A stretch of DNA of 64,000 nt from Amaurobius ferox (lineage: Eukaryota > Arthropoda > Arachnida > Araneae > Amaurobiidae): NCBI GenBank assembly GCA_951213105.1, contig OX578142.1, positions 6,092,649 to 6,156,648 of the forward strand. Direction: 5' to 3'. The first letter of the stretch is position 1. The number at the start of each line of letters is the position of its first letter. Of this stretch, positions 37,491 to 52,703 are shown in pieces. A program made the translations under genes and the position numbers. Below the pieces are notes generated by a model. The model made no database searches. It saw nothing but the letters and a program-made list of their open reading frames with translations, and was not told the DNA's origin.

Positions 37491-39491
37491 TATTTGTGTA
37501 TAACAAAAGAATCTGTGTATAACAAAGGAAAAAACCCTATTTCACGAAAAACAGTTTTGAATTATAAATGCAGAGTTTTAAATAAAAGATTTAAATAAAA
37601 GGATTGTGAAATAAAGGATCTAAATAATGGAAAATTTACGAATTTAAAAATTCTTTTGTAGAAAAATCTTTATGTCAAATGTCTATGTAAGGATGATGAA
37701 CAATTCAAATGAAAAAAGAATATATACAATGGATTTTGTAGAAGGTGGAGCATTTACGTAGTTTCTGGCTGTTCTTTGCAGCGGGTGGATGGTAGCACAA
37801 ACCTTAAAAAAATAAATATTTTTTTCTGTCTGTGTATAACAAAGGAAAAAACAATTTCAGGTTTGAGCTACAAATCAAAAAATATAAAAAGAAGATTTAA
37901 AGTTAAAGGATTGTGAAACGAAGTTTATGAATATTGGAAAAACCACGAATTTACAAAATTTTTTTAGAAAGAAATTTATGTCAAATCTCTATGTCAGGAT
38001 GATGATGAATGTGGAAAAAATTGTGGATTCAAATGAAAAAAAACAAAACTTTCGTGTTTTAAAGAAGGTGTTAAATTTATGTGGTTTGTGGTGGTGCTTT
38101 GCACAGGGTAGATGGTGGAACAAACCTAAAAAATATAATTATTTTCTGTGTCTGTGTATAACAAAGGAATAAAACCTACTTCACAAAAACAGTTTTGAAT
38201 TATAAATGCAGAATTTTATATAAAGGATTTAAAATAAAAGGATTGTGAAAAGAAGATATTAAATATTGGAAAAATCACGAATTTAAAAATTTATTTGTAG
38301 AAGATTTTTCATCAACTGTTCAGGATCTCAGCTGGTTTTGTGTTTAAACAAATTCTCGATGCTGAATGAAGTTTCTGTCCAGACTTATAAACATTATGTA
38401 GTCCAAATTACCCATATGGTTAATAAAGAAAGTCTGTGTATAACAAAGGAAAAAACAATTTCAGGTTTGAGCTACAAATCAAAAAAATTAAAAAGAAGAT
38501 TTAAAATAAAAGGATTGTGAAAAAAAGATATTAAATATTGGAAAAATCACGAATTTAAAAATTCATTTGTAGAAAGAACTTTATATCAAATGTCTATGTC
38601 AGAATAATGAAGAATTAAAAAGGAAAAAAAACAAAAAATTTCGTGATTTATAAAAGTGGAAAATTTTCGTGGTTTGGGGCGGTGATTTGCACCAGGACCG
38701 TAGGAGCGCAAACTAATAAAAAATAAATATATTTTATATCTAATAATTAATATTTTTTATATCTATTTCACAAATAACAGTTTTGAATTAAAAAATCAAG
38801 AATTTTAAATAAAAGATGTTAAATAAAAATTTTGAAAAAGGATTGTAAGTATGGAAAAAATCACGAATTTAATAATTCCTGTGTGGAAAGAAATTTATGT
38901 CATAATAATTCAATGTCAGGATGATTCAAATGAAAAAAACAAGAAACTTCGCGTTTTGAAGAAGCTGGAAAATATACGTGCTATGTGGCGTGCTTTGCAC
39001 AGGGTGGATGGGGGTACAAACCTGAAATAAATAAATATTTTTCTCTATCTGTGTATAACAAAGGAAAAAAACCTATTTCACGAAAAACAGTTTTGAGTTA
39101 AAAATTAAAAAATTTAAAACGAAGATTTATAATAAAGGGATTGTTAAAAGAAGATTGTGCATATTGGAAGAATAACGAATTTAAAAATTCTTTTGTGGAA
39201 AGAACTTTACGTCAAAAGTCTATGTCAGATGATGAACACTTCAAATAGAAAAAACAAAAAGCGTTGTGTTTTGAAGAAGGTGGTTTGTGGCAGTGCTTTG
39301 CACCGGGATCATGGGGGGCACAAACCTATAAAAAATAAATATTTTTTTCTATCTGCGTATAACATAGGACAAAACATATTTCACAAAAAAGATTTGAAAT
39401 AAAAATCAAGTATTTTAAATAGAAGATGTATATAAAATTATTGTGAAAGAGAGATTGTGAATTTTGGAAAAATCAAGAATTTAAAAATTCA
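37491..39491. repeat. Satellite B of short unit S1, with A fragment at 38301-38430
   Basis: Equivalent to the start of a long unit. Near 39040-39055 (TTTTTCTCTATCTGTGTATAAC) it passes straight to the last B monomer of the unit, skipping about 5.29 kb found in long units. The junction is in register, at the same point of two B monomers. Confidence 0.92.
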
Positions 39492-40798
39492 TTTTTCATC
39501 AACTGTTCAGGATGACATTTTTCATCAACTGTTCAAGATTTTTCATCAACTGTTCAGGATCTCAGCGGGTTTTGTGTTTAAACAAATTCTCGATGCTGAA
39601 TGAAGTTTCTGTCCAGACTTATAAACATTATGTAGTCCAAATTACCCATATGGTTAATAAAGAAGAGGGATGTATTTGCTCCAACTTAAGCACCTGTAGG
39701 TATACTTAGCGAACACCTAACCTGTAGCACTGTGAAGGCAATAAAGACCCATCAATATGTTCTCAGAAGATTTTTCATCATGTGTTCAGCATCTTACCTG
39801 GTTTTGTGTTTAAACAAATTCTCGATGCTGACTGAAGTTTCTGTCCAGACTTATAAACATTATGCAGTCCAAATTACCCATATGCTTAATAAAGAAAAGT
39901 TATGTATTTGCTCCAACTTAAGCACCTGTAGGTATACTTAGCGAACACCTAACCTGTAGCACTGTGAAGGGAATAAATACCCATCAATATGTTCTTAGAA
40001 GATTTTTCATCAAGTGTTCAGCATCTTAGCTGGTTTTGTGTTTAAACAATTTCTCGATGCTGACTGGAGTTTCTGTCCAAACTTATACACTTGATGTTGT
40101 CCAAAGTACCCATATGGTTAATCAAGAAGAGGGATGTATTTGCTCCATCTTAAGCACCTAAAGGTATACTCAGCGAAGATCTAATCTGTAGCACTGTGAA
40201 GGGCATAAAGACCCATCAATAAGTTCTTAGAAGATTTTTTATCATGTGTTCAGCATCTTAGCTGGTTTTGTGTTTAAACAAATTCTCGATGCTGACTGGA
40301 GTTTCTGTCCAGACTACTAAACATGATGTTGTCCAAAGCACCCATATGGTTAATTAAGAAGAGGGATGTATTTGCTCCAACTTGAGCATCTGTAGGGATA
40401 GCGAACACCTAACCTGTAGCACTGTGAAGAGAATAAAGACCCATCAATATGTCCTTAGAAGATTTTTCATCCTGTGTTCAGCATCTTAGCTGGTTTTGTG
40501 TTTAAACAAATTCTTGATGTTAACTGTAGTTTCTATCCAGATTTATAAACATTATGTAGTCCAAATTACCCATATGATTAATAAAGAAGAGGGATGTATT
40601 TTCTTCAACTTAAGCACCCGTAGGTAAACTTTGCGAACACCTAACCTGTAGCACTGTGAAGGCAATAAAGACCCATCAATATGTTCTTAGAAGATTTTTC
40701 ATCATGCGTTCAGCATTTTAGCTGGTTTTGTGTTTGAACAAATTCTTGATGCTGACTGGAGTTTCTATCCAGACTTATAAACTTGATGTTGTCCAAAG
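39492..40798. repeat. Satellite A block of long unit L2
   Basis: Same subtype order as S1, but with GCGAACACC and CCTAACCTGTAGC where S1 has variants. It also has GTAGGTAAACTTTGCG near 40620, shared only with L3. Confidence 0.93.
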
Positions 40799-43700
40799 TA
40801 TTTGTGTATAACAAAAGAATCTGTGTATAACAAAGGAAAAAACCCTATTTCACGAAAAACAGTTTTGAATTATAAATGCAGAGTTTTAAATAAAAGATTT
40901 AAATAAAAGGATTGTGAAATAAAGGATCTAAATAATGGAAAATTTACGAATTTAAAAATTCTTTTGTAGAAAAATCTTTATGTCAAATGTCTATGTAAGG
41001 ATGATGAACAATTCAAATGAAAAAAGTATATATACAATGGATTTTGTAGAAGGTGGAGCATTTACGTAGTTTCTGGCTGTTCTTTGCAGCGGGTGGATGG
41101 TAGCACAAACCTTAAAAAAATAAATATTTTTTTCTGTCTGTGTATAACAAAGGAAAAAACAATTTCAGGTTTGAGCTACAAATCAAAAATATAAAAAGAA
41201 GATTTAAAGTTAAAGGATTGTGAAACGAAGTTTATGAATATTGGAAAAACCACGAATTTACAAAATTTTTTTAGAAAGAAATTTATGTCAAATCTCTATG
41301 TCAGGATGATGATGAATGTGGAAAAAATTGTGGATTCAAATGAAAAAAAACAAAACTTTCGTGTTTTAAAGAAGGTGTTAAATTTATGTGGTTTGTGGTG
41401 GTGCTTTGCACAGGGTAGATGGTGGAACAAACCTAAAAAATATAATTATTTTCTGTGTCTGTGTATAACAAAGGAATAAAACCTACTTCACAAAAACAGT
41501 TTTGAATTATAAATGCAGAATTTTATATAAAGGATTTAAAATAAAAGGATTGTGAAAAGAAGATATTAAATATTGGAAAAATCACGAATTTAAAAATTTA
41601 TTTGTAGAAGATTTTTCATCAACTGTTCTGGATCTCAGCTGGTTTTGTGTTTAAACAAATTCTCGATGCTGAATGAAGTTTCTGTCCAGACTTATAAACA
41701 TTATGTAGTCCAAATTACCCATATGGTTAATAAAGAAAGTCTGTGTATAACAAAGGAAAAAACAATTTCAGGTTTGAGCTACAAATCAAAAAAATTAAAA
41801 AGAAGATTTAAAATAAAAGGATTGTGAAAAAAAGATATTAAATATTGGAAAAATCACGAATTTAAAAATTCATTTGTAGAAAGAACTTTATATCAAATGT
41901 CTATGTCAGAATAATGAAGAATTAAAAAGGAAAAAAAACAAAAAATTTCGTGATTTATAAAAGTGGAAAATTTTCGTGGTTTGGGGCGGTGATTTGCACC
42001 AGGACCGTAGGAGCGCAAACTAATAAAAAATAAATATATTTTATATCTAATAATTAATATTTTTTATATCTATTTCACAAATAACAGTTTTGAATTAAAA
42101 AATCAAGAATTTTAAATAAAAGATGTTAAATAAAAATTTTGAAAAAGGATTGTAAGTATGGAAAAAATCACGAATTTAATAATTCCTGTGTGGAAAGAAA
42201 TTTATGTCATAATAATTCAATGTCAGGATGATTCAAATGAAAAAAACAAGAAACTTCGCGTTTTGAAGAAGCTGGAAAATATACGTGCTATGTGGCGTGC
42301 TTTGCACAGGGTGGATGGGGGTACAAACCTGAAATAAATAAATATTTTTCTCTATCTGTGTAAAAAAACGAAAATAACCAACTTTACTAAAACAGTTTCG
42401 AGTTAAAAATCAAGAATTTTAGAAAGAAGATTTGAAATAAAATGATTGCGAAAAGAAGATTGCGCATATTGGAAAAATCACGAATTTAAAAATTCCTTTG
42501 TGGAAAGAAATTCATTTTAAAAGTCTATGTCAGGATAATGAACAATTCAAATGAAAAAAACAAAAAACTTTGTGTTTTGAAGAAGGTGGAATTTATACAT
42601 AGTTTTTGGCGGTGATTTGCACCGGGAGAATGGGGGCACAAACCAATAAAAAATATATATTTTCTCTATCTGCGTATAACAAAGGATAAAACCTATTTCA
42701 CACAAAAAGATTTGAAATGAAAATCAAGAAAATTTAAATGAAAAAAATAAATTGAAGTATTGTGAAAAAAAGATTGTGAATTTTGGAAAAATCCCGAAGT
42801 TAAAAATTCCTTTGTGGAATGAACATTATGTCACAAGTCATTTAATGTCAGGAAGATGAACAATTCAAATAAAAAACCAAAAATTTCGAGTTTAAAAGAA
42901 TGTGGAAAATTTATGTGGTGTGTGGTGGGGCTTAGCACTGGGTAGATGGGGGTTCAAACCTAAAAAAAACAATTTTTTTTACTATCTGTGTATAAAAATT
43001 TAAAAAACTATTTCACAAAAAACAGTTTCGAAATAAAAATCAAGAATTTTAAACAGAAGATTTAAAATAAAACGATTGTGGAAAGAAGTTTGTGAATATT
43101 TGAAAAAATCCCGAAGATAAAAATTCCTTTATGAAAATAAGTTTATGTCAAAAGTCTATGTCAGGATGATGAACAATTCAAATGAAAAAAAGCAAAAAAT
43201 TTCAAGTTTCAGAGATGGTTTAAAATTTTATTGGTTTCTGGCGGTATTTTGCACCCGGTGGATGGGGCGTAAACCTAAAAAAAATCAATATTTTATTCTA
43301 TCTGTATATAACAAAGGAAAAAATCTTATTTCACGAAAAACTGTTTTGTGTTAAATATCAAGAATTATAAAAAGAAAAATTAAAATAAAAAGATTGTGAA
43401 AAGAAGATTGTGAATATAGGAAAAATCATGAATTTAAAAATCCCTTTGTAGAAAGAACTTTATGTCAAATGTCTATGTCAGGATGATGAACAATTCAAAT
43501 AAAAAAACCCATAAATTTCTCGTTTTAAGGAAGTTGGAAAATCTATGTGGTTTGTGGCGGTGCTTTGCATCGGATGATGGATGGGAGGACAAATCTAAAA
43601 AAAATAAAAAGTTTTTACTATCTGTGTATAACAAAGGAAAAAATCCTATTTCACAAAAAACAGTTTTGAATTATAAATAAAAGATTTAAAGTAAAAGGAT

Positions 43701-46700
43701 TGTGAAAAAAGATTTTAAATATTGAAAAATCACGACTTTAAAGATTCCTTTGTAGAAAGAACTTTATGTCAAAAGTCTACGTCAGAATGATGAACAATTC
43801 AAATGAAAAAGCACAAAATTTCGTGTTTTAAAGAAGGTGGAAAATTTACGTGGTTTGTGGCGGTGCTTTGCACCATTTGGATGGGGGAACAAACATAAAA
43901 AAATAAAAAAAAATTCTAAATATGTATAACAGAGGAAAAAACTATTTCACGAAAGACAGATTTGAATTAAAAATGAACAATTTTAAAACGAAGATTTAGA
44001 CTAAAAGGATTGTGAAAAGAGAATTGTGAATATTGGAAAAATAACGAATTTTAAAATTCCTTTGTGGAAAGAAATTTATGTCAAAAATCTAGGTCAGGAT
44101 GATGATGAATGTAGAAAAAATTCTGGATTCAAATGAAAGAAACAAAAATTTCGTGTTTTAAAGAAAATGTAAAATTTGTGTGGTTTGTGGCGGGGCTTTG
44201 CTCCGGGTGGATGGGGTCACAAAGCTAACATAATATATTTTCCTATATGGAACTAACTTTCTATATGGAAATTCTAACAAAGGAAAAACTATTTGACGAA
44301 AAATAGGTTTGAATTAAAAATACAGAATTTTAAATAAAGCATTTAAAATAAAGGGATTGTGAAAAGAAGGTTTAAAATACACGGATTGGGAAAAAAAGAT
44401 TTAATTTAAAAGGATTGTGGAAAGAAAATAGTGAATATTGGAAATATCACGAATTTAAAATTCAATTTGTATAAGGAACTGTATGTCAAATGTCTATGTC
44501 AGGTTGATGAACAATTTAAATGAAAAAGAATAAACTATGTGTTTTGAAAAAAGTGGAAAATTTACCTGCTTTTTGGCGGTGTTTGGCACCAGGTGGACGG
44601 GGGCACAAACCTAAAAAAATTAATATTTTGTTTTCTATCTGTGTATAACAAAGAAGCAACCAATTTCACGAAAAGAAATTTTGTGTTAAAAATCAAGAAT
44701 ACTGAAAAGAAGATAAAATAAAGGGATTGTGAAAAGAAGATGGTGAATTTTGGAAAAATCACAGATTTTAAAATTTCTTTGTGGAAAGAATATTATGTCA
44801 AAAATCTACGTCAGTATGATGAACAATTCAAATGAAAAAACAAAGAACTCCCTGTTTAGAAGAAGGTGGAAAATTTACCTGGTTTGTGTCGGTGCTTCGC
44901 ACCGGGTGAATGGGGGGCACAAACTAACTGATAGAATGATAAAGAAAAGTTCTAAAGAAGGTTGAGATTTTACGTGGTTTGGGGCGGCGCTTTGCACCAG
45001 GCGCCTTGCACCACAAAACTAAAAAAATAAATATTTTTTCTGTCTGTGTATAACAAAGGAAAAAAACCTATTTCACGAAAAACAGTTTTGAGTTAAAAAT
45101 TAAAAAATTTAAAACTAAGATTTATAATAAAAGGATTGGTAAAAAAGGATTGTGAATTTTGGAAAAATCACAAATTTTAAAATTCCACTGTGGAAAGAAA
45201 TTTATGTCAAAAATCTACGTCAGTACGATGACTAATTCAAATGAAAAATCAAAGAACTTCCTGTTTTGAAGAAGATGGAAAATGTACGTGGTTTGTGTCG
45301 GTGCTTTGCATCGGTTGGAAGGGGGAACGAACCTGAAAAAAATTAAAAGTTCTTACTATCTGCGTATAACAAAGGAAAAAATCCTATTTCGCAAAAAATT
45401 GTTTTGAATTATGAATGCAGAATTTTAAATAAGATATTTAAAATAAAGGGATTGTGAAAAGAAAATTCTTCATATCGAAAAAATCACGAATTTTAAAATT
45501 CCTTTGTGGGTAGAACTTTATGTCAAAAGTCTATGTCAGTATGATGAACAATTCAAATGAAAAAAAGATTAAACTATGGGTTTTGAAGAAGATGGAGAAA
45601 TTACGTATTTTCTGGCGGTGCTTTGCAGCGGGTGGATGGGGGCCCAAACTAAAGAATATAATTATTTTTTGTATCTGTGTATAACAGAGGGAAAAAACAA
45701 ATTTAAAAAATGTCTATGTCAGGATGATGAACAATTCAAAGAGAAATAAAAATTCCTGTTTTAAAGAAGTGGAAAATTTACGTTTTTTCAGCCGGTGTTT
45801 GCAGGGGTGGATGGGGGCACAAACCTTAAAAAAATAAATATATTTCTATCTGTGTATAACAAAGGAAAAAACCATTTCACGAAAAACAGTTTTGAATAAA
45901 AAAATCAAGAATTTTAAACACAAATTTAAAATAAAAATTTCTGAAAAGAAGATTGAAAATATTTGAAAAATCACGAATTTAAAAATTCCTTTGTGGAAAG
46001 AACTTTATGTCAAAAGTCTATGTCAGAATGATGAACAATTCAAATGAAAAAGCAAAAAATTTCTTGTTTAAAGAAGGTGGAAAATTTATGTGGTTTCAGG
46101 CAGTGTTTTGCTCCATTTGGATGGAGGCACAAACATAAAAAAAAATAAATATTTCTTTCTATATGTGTATGACAGAGGAAAAAAACTATTTCACGATAAA
46201 CAGATTTGAATTAAAAATCAACAATTTTTAAAAGAATATTTAAAATAAAAGGACTGTGAAAGAAATTTGTGAATGTTGGAAAAATCACGAATTTTAAAAT
46301 TCCTTTGTGGAAAGAAATTTATGTCAGAAGTCTAAGTCAGGATGATGATGAATGTGGAAGAAATGGTGGATTCAAATGAAAAAAACAAAAATTTCGTGTT
46401 TTAAAGGTGTAAAATTTATGTGTTTGTGGCGGTGTTTTGTCCCGGTTGGATGGGGCACGAACCTAAAAAAATTAATATTTTTTTCTATCTGTATCATGAC
46501 ATTTAAAAAATAAATTTAAGATAAAAGAATTGTGAAAAGAAGATTGGGAATAATTGAAAAATCACGCATTTAAAAATTCCTTTGTGCTAAGAACTTTACA
46601 TCAAAGTCTATGTCTATGATGAACAATTCAAATAGAAAAAAGTCTGAAAAATTCGTGTTTTAAAGAAGGTGGAAAATATACGTGTTTTGTGGCGAGGCTT

Positions 46701-48088
46701 TGCACCAGGTAGATTGGGGCACAGATAAAAAAAAAATAAATATTTTTTTCTATATGTGCATAACAAAGGAAAAAGTATTTCACTAAAAACAGTTTTGAAT
46801 TAAACATCAACACTTTTTAAAAGAAGATTTAAAATAAAAAGATGGGTAAAAGAAGATAATGAATGTTGGAAAAATAACGAATTCAAAATTTCCTTTGTGG
46901 AAAGAAATTTATGTCAAATGTCTATGTTAGGCTGATGAACAAATCAAATGAAAAAGAATAAAATATGGGTTTTGAAGAAGATTTTTTATTTTTATTTTTA
47001 TTTTTTTTTATTTATTTATTTTAATTTACGAAAATTTACGTGGTTTCTGGCGGTGATTTGCAACGGATGGATGGGGACACAAACCAAAAAATATAATTAT
47101 TCTTATATTCCCTGTATAACAAAGGAAAAAATCCTATTTCACCAAAAACTGTTTTGAAATAAAAATGCAGAATTTTATATAAAAGATTTAAAATAGAAGA
47201 TTGTGAAAATAAATTTTGAAATATAGAAAAAATCACAAATTTAAAAATTCGTTTGTAGAAAGAACTTTATGTTAAATGACTATGTCAAGATGATGAACAA
47301 TTCAAATGGAAAAGAATAAACAATGGTTTTGAAGAAGGTGGAGAAATTACGTAGTTTCTGGCGGTGCTTTGCAGCGAGTTGATAGGGGCACAAACCTAAA
47401 AAATAAAATAAAATGATTGTGAAAAGAAGATTGTAAATATTGGAAAAATCACGAATTTAAAAATTCCTTTGTAGAAAGAACTTAAAGTCGAAAGTCTATG
47501 TCAGAATGATGAACTAACAATTCAAATGAAAAAAACAAAACAATTCGTGTTTCGAAGAATGTGGAAAATTTACATGGATTGGGGAGGCGCTTTGCAGCAA
47601 CTGGGCGGGTGCACAAACCTAAAAAAATAAATATTTTTTTCTATCTGTGTATAACAAAGGAAAAAAACCTATTTCACGAAAAACAGTTTTGAGTTAAAAA
47701 TTAAAAAATTTAAAACGAAGATTTATAATAAAGGGATTGTTAAAAGAAGATTGTGCATATTGGAAGAATAACGAATTTAAAAATTCTTTTGTGGAAAGAA
47801 CTTTACGTCAAAAGTCTATGTCAGATGATGAACACTTCAAATAGAAAAAACAAAAAGCGTTGTGTGAAGGAAGAAGGTGGTTTGTGGCAGTGCTTTGCAC
47901 CGGGATCATGGGGGGCACAAACCTATAAAAAATAAATATTTTTTTCTATCTGCGTATAACATAGGACAAAACATATTTCACAAAAAAGGTTTGAAATAAA
48001 AATCAAGTATTTTAAATAGAAGATGTATATAAAATTATTGTGAAAGAGAGATTGTGAATTTTGGAAAAATCAAGAATTTAAAAATTCA
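40799..48088. repeat. Satellite B of long unit L2, with A fragment at 41608-41737
   Basis: Full-length long unit of about 24 B monomers. It shares ACCAACTTTACTAAAAC (~42377) and the extra GAT in GGATGATGGATGG (~43572) with L3 but not L1. Unique to this copy is a small rearrangement near 47861-47873 (TGTGTGAAGGAAGAAGG where all others have TGTGTTTTGAAGAAGG). Confidence 0.92.
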
Positions 48089-49395
48089 TTTTTCATCAAC
48101 TGTTCAGGATGACATTTTTCATCAACTGTTCAAGATTTTTCATCAACTGTTCAGGATCTCAGCGGGTTTTGTGTTTAAACAAATTCTCGATGCTGAATGA
48201 AGTTTCTGTCCAGACTTATAAACATTATGTAGTCCAAATTACCCATATGGTTAATAAAGAAGAGGGATGTATTTGCTCCAACTTAAGCACCTGTAGGTAT
48301 ACTTAGCGAAAACCTAACCTGTAGCACTGTGAAGGCAATAAAGACCCATCAATATGTTCTCAGAAGATTTTTCATCATGTGTTCAGCATCTTACCTGGTT
48401 TTGTGTTTAAACAAATTCTCGATGCTGACTGAAGTTTCTGTCCAGACTTATAAACATTATGCAGTCCAAATTACCCATATGCTTAATAAAGAAAAGTTAT
48501 GTATTTGCTCCAACTTAAGCACCTGTAGGTATACTTAGCGAACACCTAACCAGTAGCACTGTGAAGGGAATAAATACCCATCAATATGTTCTTAGAAGAT
48601 TTTTCATCAAGTGTTCAGCATCTTAGCTGGTTTTGTGTTTAAACAATTTCTCGATGCTGACTGGAGTTTCTGTCCAAACTTATACACTTGATGTTGTCCA
48701 AAGTACCCATATGGTTAATCAAGAAGAGGGATGTATTTGCTCCATCTTAAGCACCTAAAGGTATACTCAGCGAAGATCTAATCTGTAGCACTGTGAAGGG
48801 CATAAAGACCCATCAATAAGTTCTTAGAAGATTTTTTATCATGTGTTCAGCATCTTAGCTGGTTTTGTGTTTAAACAAATTCTCGATGCTGACTGGAGTT
48901 TCTGTCCAGACTACTAAACATGATGTTGTCCAAAGCACCCATATGGTTAATTAAGAAGAGGGATGTATTTGCTCCAACTTGAGCATCTGTAGGGATAGCG
49001 AACACCTAACCTGTAGCACTGTGAAGAGAATAAAGACCCATCAATATGTCCTTAGAAGATTTTTCATCCTGTGTTCAGCACCTTAGCTGGTTTTGTGTTT
49101 AAACAAATTCTTGATGTTAACTGTAGTTTCTATCCAGATTTATAAACATTATGTAGTCCAAATTACCCATATGATTAATAAAGAAGAGGGATGTATTTTC
49201 TTCAACTTAAGCACCCGTAGGTATACTTTGCGAACACCTAACCTGTAGCACTGTGAAGGCAATAAAGACCCATCAATATGTTCTTAGAAGATTTTTCATC
49301 ATGCGTTCAGCATTTTAGCTGGTTTTGTGTTTGAACAAATTCTTGATGCTGACTGGAGTTTCTATCCAGACTTATAAACTTGATGTTGTCCAAAG
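48089..49395. repeat. Satellite A block of short unit S2
   Basis: Carries the same diagnostic variants as S1, at a distance of 11,905 bp. Three sub-repeats at the left edge. Confidence 0.93.
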
Positions 49396-51396
49396 TATTT
49401 GTGTATAACAAAAGAATCTGTGTATAACAAAGGAAAAAACCCTATTTCACGAAAAACAGTTTTGAATTATAAATGCAGAGTTTTAAATAAAAGATTTAAA
49501 TAAAAGGATTGTGAAATAAAGGATCTAAATAATGGAAAATTTACGAATTTAAAAATTCTTTTGTAGAAAAATCTTTATGTCAAATGTCTATGTAAGGATG
49601 ATGAACAATTCAAATGAAAAAAGAATATATACAATGGATTTTGTAGAAGGTGGAGCATTTACGTAGTTTCTGGCTGTTCTTTGCAGCGGGTGGATGGTAG
49701 CACAAACCTTAAAAAAATAAATATTTTTTTCTGTCTGTGTATAACAAAGGAAAAAACAATTTCAGGTTTGAGCTACAAATCAAAAAATATAAAAAGAAGA
49801 TTTAAAGTTAAAGGATTGTGAAACGAAGTTTATGAATATTGGAAAAACCACGAATTTACAAAATTTTTTTAGAAAGAAATTTATGTCAAATCTCTATGTC
49901 AGGATGATGATGAATGTGGAAAAAATTGTGGATTCAAATGAAAAAAAACAAAACTTTCGTGTTTTAAAGAAGGTGTTAAATTTATGTGGTTTGTGGTGGT
50001 GCTTTGCACAGGGTAGATGGTGGAACAAACCTAAAAAATATAATTATTTTCTGTGTCTGTGTATAACAAAGGAATAAAACCTACTTCACAAAAACAGTTT
50101 TGAATTATAAATGCAGAATTTTATATAAAGGATTTAAAATAAAAGGATTGTGAAAAGAAGATATTAAATATTGGAAAAATCACGAATTTAAAAATTTATT
50201 TGTAGAAGATTTTTCATCAACTGTTCAGGATCTCAGCTGGTTTTGTGTTTAAACAAATTCTCGATGCTGAATGAAGTTTCTGTCCAGACTTATAAACATT
50301 ATGTAGTCCAAATTACCCATATGGTTAATAAAGAAAGTCTGTGTATAACAAAGGAAAAAACAATTTCAGGTTTGAGCTACAAATCAAAAAAATTAAAAAG
50401 AAGATTTAAAATAAAAGGATTGTGAAAAAAAGATATTAAATATTGGAAAAATCACGAATTTAAAAATTCATTTGTAGAAAGAACTTTATATCAAATGTCT
50501 ATGTCAGAATAATGAAGAATTAAAAAGGAAAAAAAACAAAAAATTTCGTGATTTATAAAAGTGGAAAATTTTCGTGGTTTGGGGCGGTGATTTGCACCAG
50601 GACCGTAGGAGCGCAAACTAATAAAAAATAAATATATTTTATATCTAATAATTAATATTTTTTATATCTATTTCACAAATAACAGTTTTGAATTAAAAAA
50701 TCAAGAATTTTAAATAAAAGATGTTAAATAAAAATTTTGAAAAAGGATTGTAAGTATGGAAAAAATCACGAATTTAATAATTCCTGTGTGGAAAGAAATT
50801 TATGTCATAATAATTCAATGTCAGGATGATTCAAATGAAAAAAACAAGAAACTTCGCGTTTTGAAGAAGCTGGAAAATATACGTGCTATGTGGCGTGCTT
50901 TGCACAGGGTGGATGGGGGTACAAACCTGAAATAAATAAATATTTTTCTCTATCTGTGTATAACAAAGGAAAAAAACCTATTTCACGAAAAACAGTTTTG
51001 AGTTAAAAATTAAAAAATTTAAAACGAAGATTTATAATAAAGGGATTGTTAAAAGAAGATTGTGCATATTGGAAGAATAACGAATTTAAAAATTCTTTTG
51101 TGGAAAGAACTTTACGTCAAAAGTCTATGTCAGATGATGAACACTTCAAATAGAAAAAACAAAAAGCGTTGTGTTTTGAAGAAGGTGGTTTGTGGCAGTG
51201 CTTTGCACCGGGATCATGGGGGGCACAAACCTATAAAAAATAAATATTTTTTTCTATCTGCGTATAACATAGGACAAAACATATTTCACAAAAAAGATTT
51301 GAAATAAAAATCAAGTATTTTAAATAGAAGATGTATATAAAATTATTGTGAAAGAGAGATTGTGAATTTTGGAAAAATCAAGAATTTAAAAATTCA
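49396..51396. repeat. Satellite B of short unit S2, with A fragment at 50206-50335
   Basis: Same in-register ~5.29 kb loss as S1 (junction near 50945-50960), so the short unit was formed once and then copied. Confidence 0.92.
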
Positions 51397-52703
51397 TTTT
51401 TCATCAACTGTTCAGGATGACATTTTTCATCAACTGTTCAAGATTTTTCATCAACTGTTCAGGATCTCAGCGGGTTTTGTGTTTAAACAAATTCTCGATG
51501 CTGAATGAAGTTTCTGTCCAGACTTATAAACATTATGTAGTCCAAATTACCCATATGGTTAATAAAGAAGAGGGATGTATTTGCTCCAACTTAAGCACCT
51601 GTAGGTATACTTAGCGAACACCTAACCTGTAGCACTGTGAAGGCAATAAAGACCCATCAATATGTTCTCAGAAGATTTTTCATCATGTGTTCAGCATCTT
51701 ACCTGGTTTTGTGTTTAAACAAATTCTCGATGCTGACTGAAGTTTCTGTCCAGACTTATAAACATTATGCAGTCCAAATTACCCATATGCTTAATAAAGA
51801 AAAGTTATGTATTTGCTCCAACTTAAGCACCTGTAGGTATACTTAGCGAACACCTAACCTGTAGCACTGTGAAGGGAATAAATACCCATCAATATGTTCT
51901 TAGAAGATTTTTCATCAAGTGTTCAGCATCTTAGCTGGTTTTGTGTTTAAACAATTTCTCGATGCTGACTGGAGTTTCTGTCCAAACTTATACACTTGAT
52001 GTTGTCCAAAGTACCCATATGGTTAATCAAGAAGAGGGATGTATTTGCTCCATCTTAAGCACCTAAAGGTATACTCAGCGAAGATCTAATCTGTAGCACT
52101 GTGAAGGGCATAAAGACCCATCAATAAGTTCTTAGAAGATTTTTTATCATGTGTTCAGCATCTTAGCTGGTTTTGTGTTTAAACAAATTCTCGATGCTGA
52201 CTGGAGTTTCTGTCCAGACTACTAAACATGATGTTGTCCAAAGCACCCATATGGTTAATTAAGAAGAGGGATGTATTTGCTCCAACTTGAGCATCTGTAG
52301 GGATAGCGAACACCTAACCTGTAGCACTGTGAAGAGAATAAAGACCCATCAATATGTCCTTAGAAGATTTTTCATCCTGTGTTCAGCATCTTAGCTGGTT
52401 TTGTGTTTAAACAAATTCTTGATGTTAACTGTAGTTTCTATCCAGATTTATAAACATTATGTAGTCCAAATTACCCATATGATTAATAAAGAAGAGGGAT
52501 GTATTTTCTTCAACTTAAGCACCCGTAGGTAAACTTTGCGAACACCTAACCTGTAGCACTGTGAAGGCAATAAAGACCCATCAATATGTTCTTAGAAGAT
52601 TTTTCATCATGCGTTCAGCATTTTAGCTGGTTTTGTGTTTGAACAAATTCTTGATGCTGACTGGAGTTTCTATCCAGACTTATAAACTTGATGTTGTCCA
52701 AAG
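51397..52703. repeat. Satellite A block of long unit L3
   Basis: Carries the L2-type GTAGGTAAAC variant near 52527. Otherwise indistinguishable by eye from 39492-40798. Confidence 0.93.
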
